Positions 26,320-34,462 of a DNA stretch of 64,000 nucleotides are shown one piece after another; the stretch's first letter is position 1; the number at the start of each line of letters is the position of its first letter. The notes under the pieces were generated by a model. The model saw only the letters and a list, made by a program, of their open reading frames with translations. It made no database searches and was not told the DNA's origin. Made by a program: the position numbers and the translations under genes. The DNA lies in contig NZ_VCQT01000040.1 of the NCBI RefSeq assembly GCF_005938655.1, forward strand, positions 1-64,000. The letters are read 5' to 3'. The DNA is from Alloalcanivorax gelatiniphagus. Lineage in GTDB: Bacteria; Pseudomonadota; Gammaproteobacteria; Pseudomonadales; Alcanivoracaceae.

Positions 26320-26356
26320 TGAGAATCATTATCATTAGATGCCCCCACCCCGTCAA
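26320..26356 (-). promoter_or_regulatory. sigma-70 promoter with overlapping Fur box for hemP-hmuS
   Basis: Read on the minus strand: -35 TTGACG (26356-26351), exactly 17 bases, then -10 GATAAT (26333-26328). The segment TAATGATAATGATTCTC (26337-26321) matches the Fur consensus GATAATGATAATCATTATC at nearly every position and covers the -10, so Fur-Fe would block RNA polymerase. The promoter points at hemP about 90 bases away. Confidence 0.88.
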
Positions 26357-26449
26357 CGCCCGCGAACGTGACCGGGCAAACAATTTTTAACAGCCGCCGG
26401 CCCCGCCCGGCCCTGGAGGTCGTGCCGGGAACCGCCTAGACTCAAACCC

Positions 26450-26968
26450 ATGACTACTGCCATTGCTTCAAAAGCCATTGAAACGCCGCAGGAAAAACTG
26501 GCGGCCATCCTCGACAGCCACCAGCCCAAGAGTCTGCTGACCGTCAGCCTCAACCCGGTGCCGGTGGCCGACCACTGGTGCAAGGATCACGATTGCGAGC
26601 TGATCCATATCCAGGAACAGAATCCGTTCCAGGCGCTGGAACAGGTGCAACGGGTGGATATGGCGGTGATCGCCGACCAGCTGGAGTACATGAGCCAGCG
26701 GGACGGCGAGTCCCTGCTCGGGCTGCTGCGCAACCTGCACACGGACTCCCTGGTGGCGGTGTACCAGCCACGGCTGGCACCGGAGAAACTGCGCTGGCCG
26801 CAGCATGGCTTTCTCGCCCTGGGCTGCCGGGAAGAGGGCCATTTCGCCCAGGACGGCCGCGAGCTGGATATCTACAGTTACGACCTGGACGACTACAACT
26901 TCCGCCGCCACTGGAACAACCCGCGCTTCTGGGCCAACCCGGAGAACTGGGGCAAGTACTGGTGGTAA
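26450..26968 (+). CDS. conserved hypothetical protein (DUF6231-like)
   Basis: A 172-residue soluble protein. The middle has VQRVDMAVIADQLEYMSQRD and LGLLRNLHTDSLVAVYQP; the end has GRELDIYSYDLDDYNFRRHW and RFWANPENWGKYWW. A similar ending (YDL-Y ... YWANPE-W-K-RW) is found in Pseudomonas proteins of the DUF6231 group, which I recognise only from memory. The fold looks like a stripped-down SAM-methyltransferase-like alpha/beta protein lacking the glycine motif. Function unknown. It is divergent from hemP, and its own promoter must lie in the 26357-26449 gap. Confidence 0.75.
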   Translation: MTTAIASKAIETPQEKLAAILDSHQPKSLLTVSLNPVPVADHWCKDHDCELIHIQEQNPFQALEQVQRVDMAVIADQLEYMSQRDGESLLGLLRNLHTDSLVAVYQPRLAPEKLRWPQHGFLALGCREEGHFAQDGRELDIYSYDLDDYNFRRHWNNPRFWANPENWGKYWW

Positions 26969-27067
26969 GGGCACCGGCGGCGCGGTGATCGCCGCCGGGC
27001 TACCGGGCGCTGGTCAAGTTCCGACGGCTGACGTATGGTGTCGCCGGTTCGCGGAGGGTAGCCCGGC

Positions 27068-27751
27068 ATGATTCTGCAACGTCTCAAGGAAGCCTTATTC
27101 TTCTGGCGCCGCCATCTGGCGGCGCTGTTCCTGATCAGTGCCCCTTTCACCCTGTTCGGTGAAATCCTGCAGCAGCTGATCGGCCCGGTGCTGGTCACCG
27201 GCGACGACGGCACCCTGATCGGTTTCAACGCCATCAGCATGTTCGGGCTGATGCTGATCCGCCCGCTGGCGGAAGGCGCGCTGATCGTGCAGATGGCCAG
27301 CATCCAGCAAGGGCGCGCCCGGGGCCTGCTGGCCTGCACCCTGCCCGCCCTGGCCCGCTATCCGTTCCTGCTGGCCACCTATTTCATGCTCGCCCTGGCG
27401 GTGTCCCTGGGCTGGTTCCTGCTGATCTTCCCGGCCCTGTGGCTGTATGCCCGGCTGTGTTTCGCGCCCTTCCAACTGATGCTGCGCGGCGACGGCCCGA
27501 TCACCGCCCTGCAGAACGGTTTCCAGCGCTCCTCCGCCAGTCAGTGGCCATTGCTGGCCGCCTTGATGCTGTCGTTCATGCTGGTGATGGTGTTTTCCCT
27601 GGTGATCAACAGCGTGGTGATGAGCCTGCTGGGGGACAACGGCGGCACCCTGGTGCTTACCGGCCTGATCAGCGGCCTGCTGGCCACCCTGGTCAATGTG
27701 GTGGCGTTCCGGTTCTGGGTCTTGGCGGAGCCGGAGCCCGATCGCGGCTGA
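27068..27751 (+). CDS. YciC-like multi-pass inner-membrane protein
   Basis: A 227-residue protein with about six hydrophobic helices (near 15-35, 52-72, 92-130, 158-180 and 190-215). It resembles UPF0259/YciC proteins in length, helix layout and the FYFARRHLxAL-like beginning, but the match is weak. Function unknown. The terminal TGA (27749-27751) is part of a REP unit: the gene reads straight into GATCGCGGCTGAAGCC, which supplies its last residues (DRG) and stop. Confidence 0.7.
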   Translation: MILQRLKEALFFWRRHLAALFLISAPFTLFGEILQQLIGPVLVTGDDGTLIGFNAISMFGLMLIRPLAEGALIVQMASIQQGRARGLLACTLPALARYPFLLATYFMLALAVSLGWFLLIFPALWLYARLCFAPFQLMLRGDGPITALQNGFQRSSASQWPLLAALMLSFMLVMVFSLVINSVVMSLLGDNGGTLVLTGLISGLLATLVNVVAFRFWVLAEPEPDRG

Positions 27752-27851
27752 AGCCGCTCCTACAGATGCCATCCCCGTAGGAGCGGCTTCAGCCGCGATC
27801 CAAGGGAATCCGGGTCACCCCACGATTTTCAGCGGCTTCAGCCGCGATTCA
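27741..27851. repeat. REP pair plus a third partial REP unit
   Basis: ATCGCGGCTGAAGCCGCTCC (27741 onward) faces its complement ending at 27800. A third, shortened unit TTCAGCGGCTTCAGCCGCGA follows at 27829-27848. The first unit overlaps the 3' end of the YciC-like gene and the last is close to the convergent methyltransferase stop. Confidence 0.85.
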
Positions 27852-27864
27852 CGAAAGCGCCGGA

Positions 27865-29532
27865 TCACTCCACGATTCTCACCGTTGGCCCGGCTGCCCC
27901 CCAGGCGGCCAGCGGCCGGCGGTCCAGCAAGGCACGGTGCAACACCAGCACATCCGCGCCCGCGCTCAGTAACCCGTTCAGCATCGCCTCGTCCAGCTCC
28001 GCCCCGGCGTACAACAGCCACGTCTGCTCCCCATGGCGCACCCGGTGCGCCAGCGCCCCGTTCACGGTGACCGGTTGCAGGCGCGCATCCAGGGGCAGCC
28101 CCAAGGGTGCCAGCCAGCTCCAGGGGTCGGCGGCGTCCGGCGGTTCCCTGGTGTGCCGCCAGAAGCGGAAACCCTCGTCACTGCCCAGGGCGCCGGCGGC
28201 CCGGCGGAGCCGTTCGGCGGTGAGATCCACCAGGGTCGGCCAGCGCGGGTCGCCGGTGGGTTCCGGCAGTTGCACCAGCAGGCAGCGCCGGCGGCCACCA
28301 TCGGCCTGGTTCTGCGCCATCACCGCGTGGCCGGTGCTGCCGCTGCCGGCGAAGAAATCCAGCACCAGATCGTCCGGGCCGGTGGCCAGCCGCAGCAGGA
28401 ATCGCAGCAGCGCGGTGGGCTTGGGGTACTGGAACGGGCTTTCGCCGTCGAACAGCGCCTGCAGTTCCCGGGTGCCCGCGCTGGCGGTGCCGTAGGTGGC
28501 GCCGTCCAGCCAGGTGGCGGCCACCTCCCCGAACGCCCGCTTTTCATTGAGAAACACCTTGAGCTGGGGCCGCGCCCGGCCGCTGCGGCCGAACAGAATG
28601 CGGCCGTCATCGCGCAACGCCGCGAAGCGCGCCTCGCCGGTGCGCCAGCAACGCCCCGGCGGCGGCCAGAATTCCTCGCCGGTGGCCGGGTTACGGATCG
28701 CATAGGTCAGTTTCGGGCGCACATTGGGGGCATCGAACGGGTCCGCCTTCCAGGGGCCACGGGGGTCGTTGTCCGGGTTGCTGTAGCGGCCGCTGTCGAC
28801 GGGCTCCGGGAAGGCGGCGAAACCCGGCGCCTGGCGCCAGCGCGCTTCATTGTCGCGCTTGAGGCGGCGCGGCCCGTCCCGCCGCCGGCGGGCATAGCCC
28901 AGCACGTACTCGTGCTGCACGCACAGGTCGGTGTCGTTCTGCCGCGAGGTGCGTGACTGCCAGGGGAACATGGCGAAGAAATTCCGCGAGCCGAAAATCT
29001 CGTCGAGCATCATTCGCAGCCCGTGCACCTCGTGGTCGTCGATGCTGACGAACAGCACGCCATCCTCGCGCAGCAACTCCCGGGCCAGCAGCAGACGGGG
29101 GTACATCATGCTCAGCCAGCGGGCATGGTAGCGGCCTTCCGGGTCGGCGCCGTCGCCGGCCCGCAGCCGGTGCTCGGCGGCGCTGTCGCGGAAGTTGTCC
29201 GGGTACTGGAAGGCGCCGCCGGTGTTGTAGGGCGGGTCGATGTAGATCATCTTCACCCGGCCGCCATAGCCCGCCCGCAGGTGGCGCAGCACCGCCAGAT
29301 TGTCGCCCTCGATCAGCCCGTGCCGGGCGCCCTGAAAATCCAGTGACTTGTCCTCCCGCGGGGCGAGGCTTCCGGTTGCCGGTTCGCCAGCCTGATCCGC
29401 CGCCCGCGCCTTGCCCGGCCAGCTCAACCCATAGGCCTCCTGGCCCACCCGATCCGCGTCCGCGTCGCTGAACATCACCCTGTGATTCATGTCGTTTTCG
29501 ACTTCCATTTCCATTGCAAAAAATAAAACCAT
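27865..29532 (-). CDS. solitary type III-like (beta-class) DNA methyltransferase
   Basis: Up to 555 residues. Catalytic motif IV is YIDPPYNTGG (DPPY at 99-102). It is followed by LFVSIDDHEVHGLRMMLDEI, a central variable region of about 200 residues that would be the target-recognition domain, and SAM-binding motif I DFFAGSGSTGHAV near 391-403. Motif IV before motif I is the beta-class order used by type III Mod subunits (N6-adenine or N4-cytosine). No res gene or other nuclease is adjacent. The neighbours are housekeeping folA and a membrane protein, and two XRE regulators are divergent from it. The start is uncertain: the ATG at 29532 lacks a ribosome site, while the later ATG at residue 15 (MNHRVMF) follows GGAAG. 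Confidence 0.9.
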   Translation of the reverse strand: MVLFFAMEMEVENDMNHRVMFSDADADRVGQEAYGLSWPGKARAADQAGEPATGSLAPREDKSLDFQGARHGLIEGDNLAVLRHLRAGYGGRVKMIYIDPPYNTGGAFQYPDNFRDSAAEHRLRAGDGADPEGRYHARWLSMMYPRLLLARELLREDGVLFVSIDDHEVHGLRMMLDEIFGSRNFFAMFPWQSRTSRQNDTDLCVQHEYVLGYARRRRDGPRRLKRDNEARWRQAPGFAAFPEPVDSGRYSNPDNDPRGPWKADPFDAPNVRPKLTYAIRNPATGEEFWPPPGRCWRTGEARFAALRDDGRILFGRSGRARPQLKVFLNEKRAFGEVAATWLDGATYGTASAGTRELQALFDGESPFQYPKPTALLRFLLRLATGPDDLVLDFFAGSGSTGHAVMAQNQADGGRRRCLLVQLPEPTGDPRWPTLVDLTAERLRRAAGALGSDEGFRFWRHTREPPDAADPWSWLAPLGLPLDARLQPVTVNGALAHRVRHGEQTWLLYAGAELDEAMLNGLLSAGADVLVLHRALLDRRPLAAWGAAGPTVRIVE

Positions 29533-29544
29533 ATGGTTTGGTAC

Positions 29545-29570
29545 AATAGCAATGGCGGATTCTTGCTATT
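29545..29570. promoter_or_regulatory. inverted repeat in the methyltransferase/XRE divergent promoter
   Basis: AATAGCAA (29545-29552) and TTGCTATT (29563-29570) are perfect 8-bp arms separated by 10 bases, in an A+T-rich 135-base gap between the divergent genes. The spacing suits a dimeric XRE repressor or controller protein, and the site lies 13 bases upstream of the annotated methyltransferase start. Confidence 0.55.
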
Positions 29571-29667
29571 TTGCAGGAAGAAGATTAAAAAAACCCAGAG
29601 CGAAGACCGCGTTTCCGGCTTCGCCCTGACGACCAGCACCATGAACCACTAAGGGAAGGAAAAAACC

Positions 29668-30015
29668 ATGACGAAGGATCTGAATATCGGTGGCCTGCTG
29701 CGCGAACGCCGGGCCCGCCTTGGCCTGACCCTCAAACAGGTGGCCTCCCGGGCGCACACCGACCCGGGCAACCTGTCCCGCATCGAACGCAACGAGCAGC
29801 AGCTCAGCGTGCAGCGCATGCTGGCCCTGTGCGATGCCCTGGGCTGGCCCGCCGAGGATTTCGTGCGCAACCTGACCGCCCGTCGCGGCCGGCGCGTGAA
29901 CGAAGCCCCGGGGGGCTATTCCAGCGAAAGCCGGGGCGAGCGCTTCGCCCCCGGTGAGCGCCTGCGGCTGTCGTTCACCGCCCGGCTGACCCCGGACGAA
30001 GAGCCTTACGACTGA
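29668..30015 (+). CDS. XRE-family transcriptional regulator 1
   Basis: A 115-residue protein. The HTH_XRE domain spans about 8-63 (LRERRARLGLTLKQVASRA, then NLSRIERNEQQLSVQRMLAL). The tail is basic and then acidic, without a recognised domain. The ATG follows AAGGGAAGG. It is paralogous to the next gene: both share GNLSRIERN, SVQR and LC-AL. It is divergent from the DNA methyltransferase, as controller proteins are from their R-M genes, and may repress it. Confidence 0.88.
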   Translation: MTKDLNIGGLLRERRARLGLTLKQVASRAHTDPGNLSRIERNEQQLSVQRMLALCDALGWPAEDFVRNLTARRGRRVNEAPGGYSSESRGERFAPGERLRLSFTARLTPDEEPYD

Positions 30016-30078
30016 CGCCGGCCTTGCGCCTATTCAAGGCCGGATAAGCGTTATTTGCCCATAAGCTAAAAATATCTT

Positions 30079-30092
30079 TTGCACCGTTGCAA
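30079..30092. promoter_or_regulatory. inverted repeat upstream of XRE regulator 2
   Basis: TTGCA (30079-30083) and TGCAA (30088-30092) flank four bases. The site lies in the 115-base gap ahead of the second XRE gene, inside an A+T-rich patch. GCCCATAAG (30056-30064) is also repeated in inverted form as CTTATGGGC (30128-30136), enclosing this site and the start region. Confidence 0.4.
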
Positions 30093-30130
30093 GTAACACA
30101 TTGAGTGCTTCAGAGCAGCTACAGAAACTT

Positions 30131-30490
30131 ATGGGCATGGATATTGGTGGCATTCTCAAGCAGCGGCGGCAACGCCGCGAAGAAACCCTCGAAGAGGTGG
30201 CATACCGGGCCGGTACGGACGCGGGCAACCTGTCGCGCATCGAGCGCAACCGGCAGGACGTGTCCGTGCAACGGCTCGGGCGCCTGTGCGCGGCCCTGGA
30301 AATGTCGCTGACGGAGCTGTTCGAGGAACTGGAAGGGCACACCAAGACGCCCCATCTGCGCGATCCGGCGGCCGCTTTCGACAAGGAAACCCGCGAACTG
30401 ATCAGTATCGTTTCAGCGCTGACGCCGTCGCGCCGGCGGCTGCTGATGAAGATCGCCGAGGACGTGCGCGACAGCAAGGGGCTCTCCTAG
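30131..30490 (+). CDS. XRE-family transcriptional regulator 2
   Basis: A 119-residue protein from ATG 30131 (a TTG at 30101 would add ten residues; neither has a good ribosome site, and ATG 30137 is a third option). The HTH domain IGGILKQRRQRREETLEEVA ... GNLSRIERNRQDVSVQRLGRLC aligns along its length with XRE regulator 1. The C-terminus ITSIV-like TRELISIVSALTPSRRRLLMK is a helical region of the kind that mediates dimers. Two tandem paralogues divergent from one methyltransferase suggest a duplicated control gene. Confidence 0.85.
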   Translation: MGMDIGGILKQRRQRREETLEEVAYRAGTDAGNLSRIERNRQDVSVQRLGRLCAALEMSLTELFEELEGHTKTPHLRDPAAAFDKETRELISIVSALTPSRRRLLMKIAEDVRDSKGLS

Positions 30491-30526
30491 CCCGGGACTG
30501 TCGTAAGCGCTCCCGGCCGCCCCCGG

Positions 30527-31036
30527 TCAGGCGCGCTCGTACACCACGAACGAATAATCGTAGGGATTCGGTCCCTCGGCCTGGAAATCGTCCCGGCCGA
30601 TTTCCCGCCATTGCGCCGCGTCCACCGCCGGAAAGTAAGTATCCCCCGGCACCTCCGCGTGCACCTCGGTCAGGTAGAGCCGGTCCGCCCGGGGCAACGC
30701 CAGGGCGTAGATCTGCGCGCCACCGATCACCACCACTTCGTCCTGGCCATCGATCAGCGCCACGTGTTCCGCCAGTTCCAGGGCCTGGTCCAGGGTCGCC
30801 ACCACCTTGGCGCCCTCGGCGTGGTAATCCCCCTGGCGGGTGATCACGATATTGGTGCGCCCGGGCAGGGGCCGCTTCAGGGATTCCCAGGTGTTGCGCC
30901 CCATGATGATCGGTTTGCCCAGGGTCGCCTGCTTGAAATACTTCAGGTCGTTGGGCAGGTACCAGGGCAGCTTGTTGTCACGGCCGATCACGTCGTTGCT
31001 GGCCTTGGCGGCCATCATCGCCAGACGAATGCTCAT
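30527..31036 (-). CDS. folA: dihydrofolate reductase
   Basis: A 169-residue enzyme reducing dihydrofolate with NADPH, the trimethoprim target. The active-site acid is Asp30 in LPWYLPNDLKYFK. GKPIIMGRNTWESL near 41 and VVVIGGAQIYALALP near 104 bind NADPH. The length fits chromosomal FolA. It lies 23 bases after thyA, which supplies the dihydrofolate it recycles; the pair is read from the lgt side. Confidence 0.97.
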   Translation of the reverse strand: MSIRLAMMAAKASNDVIGRDNKLPWYLPNDLKYFKQATLGKPIIMGRNTWESLKRPLPGRTNIVITRQGDYHAEGAKVVATLDQALELAEHVALIDGQDEVVVIGGAQIYALALPRADRLYLTEVHAEVPGDTYFPAVDAAQWREIGRDDFQAEGPNPYDYSFVVYERA

Positions 31037-31059
31037 GGGGTCTCCTTGGCGGCCGGTGG

Positions 31060-31893
31060 TCAGATCGCCACCGGCGCCTTGATGTGCGGGTGCGGGTCGT
31101 AGCCTTCCAGGGTGAAATCGTCAAAGCGGAACGCGTACAGGTCCTTCACCGCCGGGTTCAGCTTCATCACCGGCAACGGCCGGGGCGGGCGGGCCAGCTG
31201 CTGGTCGGCCTGCTCCAGGTGGTTGCTGTACAGGTGGGCGTCGCCCAGGGTGTGCACGAAGTCGCCGGGCTGCAGGTCGCAGACCTGGGCCATCATCAGC
31301 GTCAGCAGGGCGTAGGAGGCGATGTTGAAGGGCACGCCCAGGAAGATGTCGCCGCTGCGCTGGTAGAGCTGGCAGCTCAGCTTGCCGTCGGCCACGTAGA
31401 ACTGGAACAGACAATGGCAGGGCGGCAGCGCCTGGCGGCCCATGGCGGCGTTCTCCCGGGGCGACAGGCGCGGGTCCGGCAGCACCGCCGGGTTCCAGGC
31501 GCTCACCACCAGCCGCCGGGAGTCCGGATTGCGGCGAATCTCCGCCAGCACCTCGTCGATCTGGTCGATCACCGCGCCGTCGGCGGTGGGCCAGCAGCGC
31601 CATTGCTCGCCGTACACCGGCCCCAGGTCGCCGTCCTCGGTGGCCCACTCGTCCCAGATGCTGACGCCGTTTTCCTTCAGGTAACGGATGTTGGTGTCGC
31701 CGGACAGAAACCACAGCAGTTCGTGGATGATCGACTTCAGGTGCACTTTCTTGGTGGTCACCAGCGGAAAGCCGTGGGCCAGGTTAAAGCGCATCTGATA
31801 ACCGAACAGGGAGCGGGTGCCGGTGCCGGTGCGGTCTTCCTTGCGGATGCCTTCGGTGCGCGCCAGGCGCAGCAGGTCCAGATATTGATTCAT
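31060..31893 (-). CDS. thyA: thymidylate synthase
   Basis: A 277-residue enzyme methylating dUMP with methylene-tetrahydrofolate. The nucleophile is Cys159 in [13 protein letters not shown]. The dUMP-binding [18 protein letters not shown] segment and [16 protein letters not shown] near the start are intact. ATG 31893 is used because family members start MxQYLDLL; the 11-residue extension overlaps lgt. It begins 4 bases after the lgt stop. Confidence 0.98.
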   Translation of the reverse strand: MNQYLDLLRLARTEGIRKEDRTGTGTRSLFGYQMRFNLAHGFPLVTTKKVHLKSIIHELLWFLSGDTNIRYLKENGVSIWDEWATEDGDLGPVYGEQWRCWPTADGAVIDQIDEVLAEIRRNPDSRRLVVSAWNPAVLPDPRLSPRENAAMGRQALPPCHCLFQFYVADGKLSCQLYQRSGDIFLGVPFNIASYALLTLMMAQVCDLQPGDFVHTLGDAHLYSNHLEQADQQLARPPRPLPVMKLNPAVKDLYAFRFDDFTLEGYDPHPHIKAPVAI

Positions 31894-31897
31894 GGCG

Positions 31898-32701
31898 TTA
31901 CTTCCTCGCCGGGGCCGGCCGGTCATCGTACCGGTAGGCCCAGAACATCATGGCGGCGCCGAGAACGATCATGGGAATGCTGAGCAGCATGCCCATGGTC
32001 AGCCAGCCGCCGGTCAGGTAGCCGATGTGCGCGTCCGGCTCGCGGAAAAACTCCACGAAGGTGCGCGCCAGGCCATAACCCAGCCCGAACAGGCCGGTGA
32101 CCGCGCCGGCCGGACGCGGCCGGGCGGAATAGAACCACAGCACCAGGAACAGCACCACGCCTTCGAGCAGGAATTCGTAAAGCTGGGACGGGTGCCGGGG
32201 TACCCCCATGGGGTCGCCGGGAAAGATCATCGCCCAGGGCACGTTGGCCGGGTGGCCCCACAGTTCACCGTTGATGAAGTTGCCGAGCCGGCCGGCACCC
32301 AGGCCGATGGGCACCACCGGCACCGCGTAATCCGCCACCGAAAAATAGCGCTTGCCGAATTTGCGGGCCAGCAGCCAGAACGCCAGCAGCACGCCCAGGG
32401 CGCCACCGTGGAAGCTCATGCCGCCGGTCCAGATCTCGAACAGCCACAACGGGTCGTCGAGAAACTTGCCGAAGTTGTAGAACAGCACATAGCCGACCCG
32501 GCCGCCCAGGATCACCCCCAGGGCCACGTAGAACACCAGGTCGCTGACCTGGTCGCGGTTCCAGCCGCTACCCGGCCGGTCGGCCCGGTAGCGCAACAGC
32601 AGCCAGCCGCCCACGAAGCCGACCAGGTACATCAGGCCGTACCAGTGAATCTGCAAAGGCCCGATGGCGATGGCCACCGGGTCGATACGGGGAAAATCCA
32701 T
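31898..32701 (-). CDS. lgt: prolipoprotein diacylglyceryl transferase
   Basis: A 267-residue inner-membrane enzyme with about seven helices that adds diacylglycerol to the lipobox cysteine of prelipoproteins. [18 protein letters not shown] near 99 (catalytic His region) and [15 protein letters not shown] near 142, containing the key Arg and Asn/Glu residues, are diagnostic. The order lgt-thyA-folA matches Pseudomonas. The lipoproteins in this window (PqiC, LptM, the imelysin-like protein and the cytochrome) depend on it. Confidence 0.97.
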   Translation of the reverse strand: MDFPRIDPVAIAIGPLQIHWYGLMYLVGFVGGWLLLRYRADRPGSGWNRDQVSDLVFYVALGVILGGRVGYVLFYNFGKFLDDPLWLFEIWTGGMSFHGGALGVLLAFWLLARKFGKRYFSVADYAVPVVPIGLGAGRLGNFINGELWGHPANVPWAMIFPGDPMGVPRHPSQLYEFLLEGVVLFLVLWFYSARPRPAGAVTGLFGLGYGLARTFVEFFREPDAHIGYLTGGWLTMGMLLSIPMIVLGAAMMFWAYRYDDRPAPARK

Positions 32702-32742
32702 GCTTCTACTCCGTCAGCGCGGCCACCCGGTGGGCGGGCCGC

Positions 32743-33540
32743 TCACAGAATCAGTTCCAGACCGATGCCGATCAGGAAGATCGCAAAAATCCGCCGCAGC
32801 ACCGCCGACGGCACCCGGTGGCTCAGGCGTGCCCCCACCTTGGCCATGGGATAGCTGGTCACCACGATGGCCAGGGCGGCGGGCAGATACACATAACCCA
32901 GGGTCCAGGCCGGCAATTCCGGGCGCCCCCAGCCGGTGACCACGAACCCCAGGCTGCCGGCCAGGGCGATGGGCAGCCCGCAGGCGGCGGAAATCGCCAC
33001 CGCATTCTGCATCGGCAGGCGACACCAGGACAAAAACGGCACCGTCAGCGACCCGCCGCCGATGCCGAACAGGCTGGAGAAGGTGCCGATCACCCCGCCG
33101 GCGGCGGCCAGGCCGCCGCTGCCCGGCAGCCGCCGGGGCGCGTCCTCCACCGCCCGGCCGGGGCGCCGCAGCAGCATCTGCAGGGCGATGATGATAGCGA
33201 AGATACCGAACAGGCGGGTCAGCGCCAGGCCGGACAGCCGGTCGGCGATCACCGCGCCGAGCAGCGCGCCCACCACGATGCCCACCGTCAACCGCCCGGC
33301 CACCGGCCACAGCACGTAGCCGGCGCGATGGTGGGCGGCCACCGAGCTGGCGGAGGTGACGATGATGGTGGCCAGGGAAGTCCCCACCGCCATCTGCGCC
33401 ACCACCGCGTCGTCCACGCCCATGCCATGAAACAGGTAGATCAGCGGCGGCACGATCACCACGCCGCCGCCGAGCCCCAGGGTGCCGCCCATCAGGCCGG
33501 CGACCACCCCGATCAGGGCGCAAATCAGCACAAGCGTCAT
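32743..33540 (-). CDS. TSUP family (TauE/SafE) membrane transporter
   Basis: A 265-residue protein with eight predicted membrane helices. The two half-repeats each open with a GxxxGLMGGTLGLGGGVVIVP-like segment (GLGGG near 23; IGTFSSLFGIGGGSLTVP near 156). TSUP members export sulfite, sulfoacetate or related anions; the substrate is not deducible here. It precedes lgt by 41 bases on the same strand, as in Pseudomonas. Confidence 0.9.
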   Translation of the reverse strand: MTLVLICALIGVVAGLMGGTLGLGGGVVIVPPLIYLFHGMGVDDAVVAQMAVGTSLATIIVTSASSVAAHHRAGYVLWPVAGRLTVGIVVGALLGAVIADRLSGLALTRLFGIFAIIIALQMLLRRPGRAVEDAPRRLPGSGGLAAAGGVIGTFSSLFGIGGGSLTVPFLSWCRLPMQNAVAISAACGLPIALAGSLGFVVTGWGRPELPAWTLGYVYLPAALAIVVTSYPMAKVGARLSHRVPSAVLRRIFAIFLIGIGLELIL

Positions 33541-33614
33541 GGATGTCCCCTGCTGGAAATGGCGGTTATGCTAGCAGGCCGTTTTGATCCTGTCCTACCC
33601 GGCGAAGATTCCCT

Positions 33615-34370
33615 ATGTGCATCGTGCTGTTCCAGTGGCGCCCCGGCGCCGACACGCCCCTCACCGTGGCCGCCAACCGGGATGAATTCCATGCCCGCCC
33701 CACGGAGCCGGCGCGCTGGCGCGGCGACGTATTCTGTGGCCTGGACCGCCGCGCCGGCGGCACCTGGCTGGGCATCCACCGGGACGGGCGCTTCGCGGTG
33801 ATCACCAACTTCCGGGAACCGCTGGCCGAACGCGGCGACGGCGAGCTGTCCCGGGGCCTGCTGCCCAGCGCCTTCCTGGAAAGCCAGGATACGCCCGAGG
33901 CGTTCTGCCAGTCGTTGGCCGACCAGCAGCACCGCTACACCGGCTTCAACCTGCTGGTGGGCGACCGCGATGCGCTCTGGTACCTGAGCAACCGGGGCGC
34001 GCCGCCCCGGGCGGTGACGCCGGGCGTGCATGGGCTGTCCAACGGCCTGCTGGACGACCCCTGGCCCAAGGTGGAACGGGGCAAGGCACGGCTGACGGCG
34101 GCCATCGCCGAAGGCGCCGGCCTGGAGGCCCTGCTCCAGGTGGTCAACGACCGCCACCAGCCGCCGGAGTCGGCGCTGCCGGACACCGGCGTGGACCGGG
34201 CCCTGGAGCGTCTGGTGGCGCCGGTGTTCATTCAGTCGGAACAGTACGGCACCCGGGCCAGCTCGGCGGTAACACTGCACGCCCGCGGCGAACCGGAAAT
34301 GGCCGAGCAAAGCTGGCGCCCGGACGGCGAACCCGACGGCCCACCGCGCTACAGCGCCCAATCCAGGTAA
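33615..34370 (+). CDS. NRDE family protein (TANGO2-like)
   Basis: A 251-residue protein beginning MCIVLFQW with VAANRDEFHARPTEPARW (the NRDE motif near 19-22), followed by GGTWLGIHRDGRFAVITNFRE, the typical family order. Eukaryotic TANGO2 has been tied to heme trafficking and Golgi or mitochondrial metabolism; bacterial members lack an assigned reaction. An N-terminal Cys2 as possible nucleophile is present. It is divergent from the TSUP gene and convergent with ptsP. Confidence 0.88.
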   Translation: MCIVLFQWRPGADTPLTVAANRDEFHARPTEPARWRGDVFCGLDRRAGGTWLGIHRDGRFAVITNFREPLAERGDGELSRGLLPSAFLESQDTPEAFCQSLADQQHRYTGFNLLVGDRDALWYLSNRGAPPRAVTPGVHGLSNGLLDDPWPKVERGKARLTAAIAEGAGLEALLQVVNDRHQPPESALPDTGVDRALERLVAPVFIQSEQYGTRASSAVTLHARGEPEMAEQSWRPDGEPDGPPRYSAQSR

Positions 34371-34395
34371 CCGCGCGCAACCGGCGTTCGGCGTT

Positions 34396-34462
34396 ATCGC
34401 GGCTGAAGCCGCTCCTACACGGCGCTACGGAAGCCTCTTGTAGGAGCGGCTTTAGCCGCGAT
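34396..34462. repeat. REP pair abutting the ptsP stop codon
   Basis: ATCGCGGCTGAAGCCGCTCC and the complement of ATCGCGGCTAAAGCCGCTCC face each other. The pair fills the gap between the convergent NRDE and ptsP genes. Its last base is the first base of the ptsP stop trinucleotide (TCA on the plus strand, 34462-34464). Confidence 0.85.

Noticed and set aside
25131-26348. 405-codon minus-strand frame overlapping hmuS and hemP
   Set aside because: It runs through both genes in another frame and across the Fur box; composition is Pro/Ala/Arg-rich like other shadow frames.
27865-30490. Complete type III restriction-modification system
   Set aside because: Only a Mod-like methyltransferase and two regulators are present; no Res helicase-nuclease gene exists in either direction within the neighbouring genes.
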